Of a stretch of DNA of 64,000 nt, positions 11,270 through 21,600 are shown one piece after another. The translations under genes were made by a program, and so were the position numbers. Source of the DNA: Pollenia angustigena (taxonomy: Eukaryota > Arthropoda > Insecta > Diptera > Polleniidae); the NCBI GenBank assembly GCA_930367215.1, contig OV884059.1, forward strand, positions 231,693,803-231,757,802, read 5' to 3'. The notes below the pieces were generated by a model. The model was not told the origin of the DNA. It made no database searches and was given only the letters and a program-made list of their open reading frames with translations. Every line of letters starts with the position of its first letter. The stretch's first letter is position 1.

Positions 11270-12391
11270 TCTATATATATAAAATTCGAATGTTAAGGGG
11301 GTAAAAACGGGTAAATTCGATAACCTTATATCTCCAAAACTAAAAGAGATACAAAAAAACTGTAATACTTATCGTTGTTGCTTGGAAAAATAAGCGGACA
11401 GGTGTCTGGTACTTTTTTGAAATTCGGCTCTTTTAGGGAGAAAACGGGTGAAACCTGAATTTTGAACCAATAAACCTAGAAATAAAGTTTATACCACATT
11501 CGAAACTTATCTAAAAAATACGAACCCTCAAATTATATTGCCTAGAATTAACAATGCTTTATTTGAAAGGTTTTTTATGGTAAGAATTGCACGTCGTTGG
11601 AACACATTACCCACTGAGCTTCGCGTGTTTTCACACTCAAATAACGCCTTTCGTGTGAAAATGTTGGATGTTCTTACGAACTTATAGTGAACAATTCTTC
11701 ATACTTAATTTAAACGTGATGTTGCTTATATATTTTTTGGGATCAATTTATTTCTACCTTTGAATATATAGATAGATATATATATATATGTGCATTTATA
11801 TGTATATATTGATATTTATTTTGGTTTGGGACCTAGGGATTTAAGTTAAATTCTAAATTTAAATATTTTTAGTATTAATTCAGGTATATTTCTAAAATAG
11901 TATCAAAATAGGAAATACGGGAAATTTAATATCTTTCTTCAGCTTTTTAGTTCTACAACTGGTAGTTTTTTAATTGTCGTTAGGATTGGACCTTAAAACA
12001 TAAAATTTAACATGCAATGCCCTGAGTGGATACGAATCTATAAGGGAACTTTTTTGTTGTTTAACTGGTATTTTTTCCGTAAGTATTGGAACTAGAAAAA
12101 TAAAATTCAAGTTGCTACTTTTTAAATTTTCTATACTATTGAAATTAGAAACACAAAATTATAAGTGAATATCAATATATATGAGATAAAAAATTTTGGA
12201 ACTTTTTTGTTAAAACCAAGGAGAATAAACTTTGGCATATAAATATGTTCATGAAAGAAAAGGCTCGATTACAAAGTAACGGGTTAAATGCAAGTTTGAA
12301 CAAGTTAAAACCTAGAAAAATAAATATTGGCATACAGATATGTCCACGAAGAAAAAGGAGACGCTAGCGAAGTAGCGGGTTAAATGCTAGT
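11270..12391 (+). mobile_element. Helitron-like non-autonomous element
   Basis: It starts TCTATATATATAAAA and ends GCGAAGTAGCGGGTTAAATGCTAGT-like (12367-12391). This pairing of ends is the same as in the better element at 32544-34240 and resembles insect Helitron/Helentron-associated elements. No TIRs, no Rep/helicase coding. Internal near-repeats of the 3' motif occur at about 12260-12295 (AAGTAACGGGTTAAATGCAAGT). A piece of a non-LTR retrotransposon lies inside (11517-11687). Confidence 0.6.
11517..11687 (+). pseudogene. non-LTR retrotransposon ORF2 C-terminal fragment
   Basis: A 56-codon open segment ending in a stop. It resembles the C-terminal end of the RT ORF of the element at 20162-22970: both share FFMVRIARRWNTLP / SFIVRIARLWNFLP and a final MLDVLTNL / ILDFLNNL. 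It has no start and no upstream RT domain, so it is a 5'-truncated tail fragment, either inserted into or captured by the Helitron-like element. Confidence 0.6.
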
Positions 12392-12849
12392 AATAAATAA
12401 AAATACATACTTACATAAATAAAAAATGTATTACAAATTGTAAATAACTGAATAACAAAACATTTATTATTGTTTAAAAATGTTTTTAATGTGCTCTCTG
12501 TATTTTTATAAGTATGAGAATAATTCGTAAAGTATATTTCATAGCGAAAATATATTTCATACGCTAGGTCGCATATAATTTTGCAAAAATGTTTTGCTTG
12601 TATTAACGAAATCAACTTAGTTGAAATTATTCAGTTTATCAATAGTATGAAATGGGAATTTAGCACATTTAAACGAAACCTTGTAAATTAATTTTTTGAA
12701 TCCCAAGAAAAACTTTGAGAAATTATTTTTGTTTTTATTTTTTATTATCGGCGGTCATCGTCTTCAGCTGTCAGTAGATCCCATCCCTACACTCTTAGAA
12801 TACATTTGTTAATTTGTATTTAACAACCAGTGCCCATGTTCTGTAACAT
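12392..12849. other. Unassigned AT-rich stretch
   Basis: No gene or delimited repeat recognised. The minus-strand open frame 12364-12615 has no domain. Confidence 0.4.
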
Positions 12850-13234
12850 AGCGTCTTCACCTGACAATTTTTTGTCATACCAAACGTCAAAGTCTATATA
12901 AAAAAAACTTGAAAATTTTTGGCAGCGTTTTTTTAATATGAAGTTTGACGTTTGGTATGACAAAAAATTGTCAGGTGAAGACGCTATGTAACTCTCGGGT
13001 CGAGAATCTTTTCGATTGAAATGTGTGAAATGAAACAAAAATGCCATATATTGAAACAAACAGCTGTTTTTCTCACTAAACTGTATCTGTAACTTTTTTG
13101 GCGAGTAATAGCTGTCACCTAACCTAACCTAGCTGTCACGTAAGGAAATTACTCGCCAATTTACAGAAAAAGTCTGTAACATTTTTCTGAGAAAAGTTCC
13201 CGCTTTGAACTGTCAAATAAACTCACGAAAAAAA
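12850..13234. repeat. 385-bp hairpin repeat, copy B
   Basis: A second copy of 10282-10664 with only a few differences. Here the first hairpin is flanked by TGTAACAT / ATGTAACT, which may be the original termini. It ends ...AAATAAACTCACGAAAAA as in copy A. Confidence 0.8.
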
Positions 13235-13764
13235 TGGGGCGAGAAACAATTTTAACACTAAAAACTATTAAAAATGCAAAATGCATAGAATAATAATAAT
13301 AATATTTTGTTCTTGGCACTTTTTTTCATTATTTATAGCTGACGGTTGAATTTTCGACGCCGACGTTAAAATTGTTTCAATTTTAGTAAATTTTGATCGC
13401 CGTCAACGATATGTGTGACTGGCGCTCTCAACGTCTGCAATTTCACATCGGCTTCGAGTGTAATATTATGACATTTATAACGTAACGACGTAATCTTTTT
13501 TGACATGAGTTACAGACACACTTTTTTCTGACTTTTCGAGAAACGATGAAATATTTTGTTTCACATCTTTTCGATGCAAGAAGTTCTCACAAAAGTTACA
13601 GAACATTGGTACAGTATATGCACTAGAAATAGTTTGCTTGGCAGAACAATATTTGCCGGATAAGCTAGTTAATAATTAAATGAACTCAAACAAGTACTTT
13701 GGAAAAATGTTTAAATAAATATTAATTTATAAAAAACATTGAATTAGTAACATACATAATTACG
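13235..13764. other. Upstream of first recognised Rubicon exon
   Basis: No exon recognised. A GAAACAATTTTAAC / GTTAAAATTGTTTC inverted pair (about 13233 and 13365) and an AATAATAAT run are present. A 5' exon of the Rubicon gene could lie here or farther upstream, but none is supported. Confidence 0.35.
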
Positions 13765-13876
13765 CCCAATTTCACCAAGTTCAGTTAAAACTAACTATTA
13801 CTTTAACTCCCAGTTAACAATATGATTTGACAGCTATAACTGATAGTTAATTATAACTGAACTTGGTGAAATTGGG
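13765..13876. mobile_element. 112-bp palindromic MITE
   Basis: Ends CCCAATTTCACCAAGTTCAG and CTGAACTTGGTGAAATTGGG are perfect inverted repeats. The inner parts are also largely complementary (CTAACTATT...). It lies only 35 bp upstream of a Rubicon splice acceptor, so it sits at the polypyrimidine-tract end of that intron. Confidence 0.8.
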
Positions 13877-13911
13877 AGTTAGCATTTTAAATAATTTTAT
13901 AAAATTTTCAG

Positions 13912-15658
13912 CTACAAACTACAAATTTATTAGATTATGATTCATCACCGAATACATCTACGAACGCAAACATTAACAACAATAACGACAATAGTGACTT
14001 GAATGAACTACATAAAATAATCGACGATTTTGAGTGGGTGCGTAATGCAGTTAGTATAAGACGTATTTCAAACAATAACCCTCCCCGAAATGTTTTAACA
14101 GCAGAAACAGTAACATCTTTATACTCAGCATCGCATCAAAATCGTAATTTACCGATGCATATTAAAAACAACCCCTCACCAACTACAATAGCATCACATG
14201 TAACACATTGGTTAATGCAAAATCTCAGCGAACATAACTTATGTGGTTTCTTACAGTATTTAGCCACCGATAAAGAATTATTAGAGGAGCATTATAACGA
14301 AGAAGCTTTACTGAGACAAGAAAAGTACGTTACAATTTTAGTTATATGTCTAACAGCCTTTGAAACACATCAGTATGGGCTCCTAAGCCAAATTAATGCA
14401 GTGCTAAAAGACGATATAAAAGTGTTAAAACAACACAAAAGATCCAATTCTCAGCCAAATGTAATAATATTTCCCAAAACAAAATCCTATGCTGGACACT
14501 TAGAGAAACCCATTACAATAACATCAACTCCCCAGCGTCATTCAGCATCAGTTTTGTTAACAATACGCAAAACAAGAAGTCTTCCTGTAATAGCGGGCAA
14601 ATCGTTGAATCAACATGATGAAACAGATGGTGGTTATTTAAGAAGACCTAGGTGCAAGACTATTGCTACTATTAAATCAACAACACATCCTCAGAATATA
14701 CCACAGAAAAACGAAAAGTCAATAAATTATAATATAAATTCGAGTGCTTCACATGCAACAATCTCGTCTTCGTGTTCCTTTTTGTACGATTATGATGATA
14801 ATCAGCCCTCAACCTCTCAGGCCAGTTCTAATAGAAGTAAAAGTCCCTTATCGAATTATACAATAACTTCTAATAAGTCTGCTACATCCAGTTTAATGTC
14901 GACATCAGTGTCTTCCTACAATTCTAATAACACAGCAAAATGTATACAATTAATAAATACCGATGATATAAAAATTTGGACAGATCATTCTTGGGAACTG
15001 AAACAGAAAAGCAAACAGAAGCAACAACAGCCAATGGCGTCTTGTGCTATACCTGCGCCATTGACCTCAACTGCGAAACCTGCCAAAAGTCTTAGCCCAT
15101 TAAATAGTTTTTTCTCCTCCCTCTTCAGCACTCCGCCCTCATATACTTCATGGTATAAAGATCACGACGGCCACACAGAACACGACACTGCAGAAACCGC
15201 TATCGAATCTATAATACCGGACAATAATCACTATCAAAATCATCACTCAATAAAGTCCTTAGAACTACAACCACAATCGTCGCCCCTGTCGCTCGGTTCT
15301 ACAGTTTTTGATAAATTTTTACCCATTGATGGTAAAAAGTTAAGATCTCGTAAATCACAAAATCTTTTCGATGATGTTAACAGTACGTTGGATTATTCAG
15401 GCTATAATATGTTGCTTTCTGTAGGCAACTTAAGTACCGAATCACCATTGACGACTTCATCGTCTAATACCATTATGGATAACTCCAATAGTTGCCAAAG
15501 CTTGACGAGATTTTTACAAATGTCTCATTTATCGCGTAACAATACTGATTTGGAAAAGGAAAATGCCCATTTTCGTATATCCGAGGCAATAATATCGGCC
15601 ATTGAGCATATCAAATGGAATAAGTTAAAGACTCAAATAGATAAAGCATGTCGTGAAA
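13912..15658 (+). CDS. Rubicon: Rubicon exon with RUN domain and linker
   Basis: Acceptor AATTTTCAG ends at 13911. The frame is open upstream of the first ATG (13999), so translation probably enters from an earlier exon. Donor AAA|GTAAGT falls at 15659. If the donor is not used the frame stops 41 bases later (15697-15699), giving a RUN-only protein. The linker is rich in Ser, Thr, Asn and Gln, as usual for disordered insect linkers. Confidence 0.85.
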
Positions 15659-18600
15659 GTAAGTTTAAAACTCAATATCTTTACCGATTAGAGTTATAGT
15701 ATGTATTCCAAATAACTTCCCTGAATAAGTTTTCATTCGTTTTCCAAAATCTTTCCGGAACTTTGAACTTTGAAATTAACGATAAACATTACATATTTAT
15801 TTATTTTTAACAAGTAATATAACAAGCCTAATAAGGCCAATAAATTTACATTACTAATAAAAAAAATTATGCAAAAAGATTAAATTGCTAGAATCGAATA
15901 GAATGCACATTAGGGTGGTTATTTTGAATAGGACTGATTATTTTTTCTAAAAATAAAAATGTTGGATTTAGTGTAAAAATTAAATTGCAAAAGTTTAAGC
16001 TCAAACGGACAAAGTCTTCTCGTGCCGAAAGAAGTTTAAAAAGTTAACTGTTTTTCACGAAATAGCGCCACTTTTCAACTTTGACTGATGACTGGTTAAA
16101 TTTATTACGCAAAATAAACTATCAAGTGACAGTTTATTTTATTAACTTGACATTGAGTTTATTTTTTTACATAGGAGAACATTCCCAAAGATAGGAATAT
16201 TAATATATATCAACTACGTTAGACATTCTTTCAGTTTTTCGGGAATGACCGAACTAAAATTCCAAAATAGACTGATTTAAAAAAAATACACAAAAATCAT
16301 TTAAGTGCATATTCTTAGTTGGCTCAGCATTACTGACAGACAAAGTTTGATCAAGGGTACTTTTGGAAGTATCAGAATACCAACGAGGACATTCCGATAC
16401 CGCCTAAAGTAAAGTTGCTGCTTATCTTTTTTCGTACTATTTGTTTCGAATGAACGGAAGTTGTTAATACCTTTTCGAAAACAAAAGTTCCTTTCGTAAC
16501 GGCAACTCTATATTACGAACAATAAAAATGTCTTTCGAAACTCCAACTCCGTATTACGGAAAATAGCGTCAGTTAGTAAAAAGCTTTAGGAAATTGTTCG
16601 AAAGCTATTTTGTTAGTGACAAAGTGCAAATGACAAAGTTCAAGATAAATAATAGTGTAAAACAAACAAATTAAACCTAATAATTTTATAATTGATATAA
16701 AATAAATGTTTACTAACGTTATTATTGAAAATGTTTTAATATTTGTGGTCTTTAAATTTAAAAAAAATTACATTTACAAACAAAAAGCAGTATAAAGTAA
16801 TGATTGGGTTTTTCTGTTCACTCTTCAAACCACAGGGAAATACAATAAATTTTTATTAAAAAACACAATTATAATATTTTTCACACATTGAATAGTATTT
16901 ATTATTTGTTTTGTTGTGGGATATTTTCGTCCATTTTGGTATTTTAATAGCAGTGCTACCAACTTTTAATCAAATTTCCCATTTGTTTATAAATACAACT
17001 AAATACAACTCTGTCTTCGTTTCGAATGAGTTACGCAGTACGGTTTAACTTTCGAATCGGAAATTGCTTTCGAAAAATTTTGCTTTTCGAATCGAAATAC
17101 GCGGTAGCCTCCCTGAACTCTTCTTTCAGCCGTGACGTTAACTACCTTCATAACTTTTTTCATTATTTTTTTTTTTGTGTTCGAATGGTCGAACAAACTT
17201 GGTAATTTGGATGTGAATGCGAGCTTTTATAATTTTTTAGTTTTTAACTTTTGCCTTCAATTTTGAACTTTTCAATTCAATTCGTTACACAGTGTTACAA
17301 AATTGAATGAAATAGAAAAACCTGGGACCGGATATTATTTTTCTTGTAGGGCTTGTCGACCAAAACAAGATTCCAATAGTGAAATATACCGGACACCTCC
17401 AAAATCTGGATTTACGGGTAAAAAATCGGTTTTTGTACCTTTGCGCACTTATAAGCCTGTAATTTTGTTGATAATGATCCGATTTAATTTCTTACTAGAT
17501 TTGGAAAGAAGAAACTGAGATCTTTCGAACAATGTATAATTTATTTAAGAAAACTGGAGAAACTTGGGTGTTATTGTCGAGCAAACACAAATTTTGTAGA
17601 TTTTTCAAAAAAATTTCAAATTTAGTGACGTTTTTATACATTATTTTCTTAAGAAACTATAATACTATTGAGTTTATTCAAAAAGTACGTTTATTAACGA
17701 TTACAACGCATATTTGGGTTTAAACATAGATAAGTAGTTGACTGAGTTATTTAACTTTTCATGAAAAAAAAAACTTTTAAACATTTTATAAAAATTTTAT
17801 TAATCAATTAATCAATGTTATCCTAAACACAAAAAAATTTGTAATGAGAGTTTAAGTCATTCAAAAATTTTGTTTTTTTTTCGTGTTCTTTTTACGCACT
17901 TTCTTTAAAATTACAAATCACTGTTAGCCTAAACACAACTTAGATTTACAACAAATATTTGTAATGAGAGCTTTACTCATGTAAAATTATTGTTTTTTTT
18001 TAATATGACGTTTTGTTAATGTCTTCTTTTTCACTTTGAATCTGTGTATTAAAAAAAAAACGTTTGCAATTTAATAAAAATCGTGTGCAATTTAAATTAA
18101 AATTATATACAAAATGTGTGACAATTGTAAAAAATTTTTGGCTCATTTACTGATATCACTCACCTGCGTGATTTTAAAAACAATACAGTTTTAAAACACG
18201 CAAAAACATTAAGTACGCAAATGTTGTAACTGTAACAAAACCGATACCTGTAAGTAATGATCTACCGACAACGAGCAAATCTGTCGATATAACAGAAAAA
18301 GATTTTGAACAAAGAAAGTTCCTTCCATCCAGGTCTACAACAACGGAGCGGCATATTTTGTCAAATGCTGATTTCTACGATCTTGTTCGCGAATTACACT
18401 TGTCAAAGCGGCAATCTGAAGTCCTTTGGTCGCGATTAAAACAGTAGAATTTTCTGGAAAAGGATTTCGTTATAACATCTGGTAGAACAAGTTACCGGAC
18501 TTGGTTACTTGAAGAAAGATTTAAGACTATTTCCAATGACAGTGATCTCGTGTATTGCGTTGATGTACCGAAACTATTTTCGGCATTAAATCACAATTAT

Positions 18601-21600
18601 AATGCAGATGAATGGCGACTTTTTATTGATGGTTCATTTAAAAGTAAATTTTCTTATAAAAATTTATGACTTTATTTTTATTAATTTAAGATTTGTAATG
18701 TAATATGTCGTGCGCCGAATCGTTATGATCGCAAGCTATGGCCATCTCGCGAGTCACATAGAAAAGGCAGCAAAAACATTTTAAATTACCATTTAGTTAA
18801 AGTTAAGGACGTTATTCTGGCACCACTGCATCTTAAACTGGGATACATGAAACAATTTGTAAAAAATTAGATGTAAACGGCGATGCTTTTTGTCATCTTT
18901 GTCATAATTTTAATTTAAATTGCACACGATTTTTATTAAATTGCAAACGTTTTTTTAAATACACAGATTCAAAGTGAAAAAGAAGACATTAACAGAACGT
19001 CATATTAAAAAAAAACAATAATTTTACATGAGTAAAGCTCTCATTACAAATATTTGTTGTAAATCTAAGTTGTGTTTAGGCTAACAGTGATTTGTAATTT
19101 TAAAGAAAGTGCGTAAAAAGAACACGAAAAAAACAATATTTTTGAATGACTTAAACTCTCATTACAAATTTTTTTTGTGTTTAGGATAACATTGATTAAT
19201 TGATTAATACAATTTTTATAAAATGTTTAAAAGTTTATTTTCATGAAAAGTTAAATAACTCAGTCAATTACTTATCTATTTTTAAACCCAAATATGCGTT
19301 GTAATTGTTAATAAACGTACTTTTTGAATAAACTCAATAGTATTATAGTTTCTTAAGAAAATAATGTATAAAAACGTCACCAAATTTGAAATTTTTTTGA
19401 AAAATCTACAAAATTTGTGTTTGCTCGACAACTACACCCAAATTTCTCCAGTCTTCTTAATCAAATTATATATCGTTCGAAAGATCTCAGTTTCTTCTTT
19501 CCAAATCTAGTATGCAATTGAAAATCGGATCATTATCAACAAAATTACAAGCTTATAACTGCGCAAAGGTACAAAAACCGGTTTTTTACCCGTAAATCCG
19601 GATTTTGGAGGTGTCCGGCATATTTCACTATTGGAATCTTGTTTTACTCGACAAGCCCTACAAGAAAAATGATATCCGGTCCCAGGTTTTTTGGACTGTC
19701 TCACCGTGTTATCTATTTTTCGATTTTAGCTTTAGAGAGATAGCTTTGCTTGGTGGTTAGATGGCAGCTTGTGTCCGGTTATTCGTTTGGATGATTTTAG
19801 CTAAAACACGAACATTAGACGAGATACTAGCCATTTCAGTGTTTTTAAATAACTGGTTAAATACCTAATGCCCGTAATTTCTGCAAATAGATATCTAGCT
19901 GTGTATAGATATCTATGGTTTTCATAACTTTAAGACGTATTTCTTACCTACGGGTAAAATTGTAATGTATTTTACACCATAGATTTTCGATAGTTTATTC
20001 GCGTAGGCAAAAATAACATTGAAATAAGCAAATTGTCTTACCAGATAGGTAAAGATAACAACTGTTGGTACGAACACGACTAGGTATTTTTTTGTTTGTT
20101 GAAATTACGGGCATTAATCGTTTTAATATCGAACTGTTTACTTCACATAACAAACTATAAATAAATTTTTTTTTTATTTATTGATTCATTTATTTACGTA
20201 ATATTAAGCCATTTAGGCCAAAAATCAATATTACAAGTAATATATGCTTAAGCTACATATACATGTGCATATAATATTCATTAATCAATAATTATAATTC
20301 ATAATTAAATGAAAATTGAAAATAATATACAAATATAAGAATAAAATACATACTATTCCTTCAGATAAAGGCTCCCCAGCCACATTTAAAATATAAATAT
20401 CATAAGTATCGTCCATCAGTAGCTAATCAAGATTATTAAGGAAGTCTAAAATTTTTACTCGTAACGAAAATGGTAAAAAATTCCAAAGCCTAGCAATCCG
20501 AACAATAAAAGATTTTTCGAAACAGGATGTTGAGATTCTTGGTATACGAATTAAGGGATTCCTAGAAGAACGCATAAACTCAAAGGAGTTTAATAATTCA
20601 GGTGGTTTACCATTTTTGATAATTTTATAAAACAAAATCATGTTCCGATATTTAATAAAGTTATTAAAAGTACACCCAAGAAAGCTAAAAGCAAAATTAG
20701 AAACATGTTCATAGCGTCTAACATTATAAACAAAACGAACTATTAGATTGCAAATACGCCTGATCATCCTCAAACGCATAGAACTAGTACCTGAGTAAAC
20801 CTCAAGGCCATATAAGATATTAGAAAACAGCAAAGCATGTGCCAAGTTATGGGTACGTTCGTAAATGCATCACTGCGCTGCATCAGAAAAGCAAACTTTT
20901 TTTAATGGCAATAAAAGAATACTTATAACTTTTATTATTGTGTGACTATTATTTTTGTGGAGTATTTCACAATTTTTTGGTCCACATTTACTTCACTAAT
21001 AAATATATAACCATTTGAAATCACTGATGCAGCGCAGTGATGCATTTACGAACGCACCCTATACTTCACTCGCAGAGGCAAGTATAAATTAGTAGAACGA
21101 ATTTTACGCAATATACCATAAATTTTACCATAAACCATATTAATATGGGGATCAAAAGAAAGGTTACTATCCAAATATACACCAAGACACTTAATATGGT
21201 CAACCAAAGAAATAGGAGTATTGCTCAAAACTATATTAATGTCAGGATAAAAACGACTGGTTGGTCCAAACATTGCTTTAGACTTACTAGGATTAATAGG
21301 TAACGAATTGAAAGAAGTCCATTCACGCACCCGGTCTAAGCAAAAATTTATACTATTCTGTAAAACATCACTAAAGTCAACTCTGCTTTTGAAGAGTAAG
21401 AAGACATCATCGGCAAAAATAAATAGTTTACATAACGATGTTGTAACAAAGTCAGATAAACTATTAATATATAACATAAAAAGTAATGGCCCTAAAACGG
21501 AACCTTGAGGTATACCCGTAGTTAAGATACGCAAAGCAGAAGTAGCACCATTATGTTCAACATATTGAGATCTACCAGACAAATATGAAAAGATAAGTTT

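Larger units (their letters stand above)
17288..19708. mobile_element. Long-TIR DNA transposon remnant (CAC-type ends, TTA target duplication)
   Basis: A 2421-bp element with inverted arms of about 0.8 kb (17288-18106 and 18904-19708). The ends read CACAGTG at left and CACCGTG at right (reverse complement CACGGTG). They are flanked by TTA on both sides (17285-17287 and 19709-19711). CAC ends with a 3-bp duplication are typical of the CMC/CACTA group, so I suggest that affinity, but the internal protein is not a CACTA transposase I know. The arms share AAAAACCTGGGACCGGATAT near the tips and are about 95% alike by eye. Internal sequence 18240-18870 encodes a broken conserved protein. Confidence 0.7.

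Noticed and set aside
13999..14001. ATG as Rubicon start codon
   Set aside because: The frame is open upstream to a good acceptor at 13911 and no upstream exon was found, so 13999 is more likely internal.
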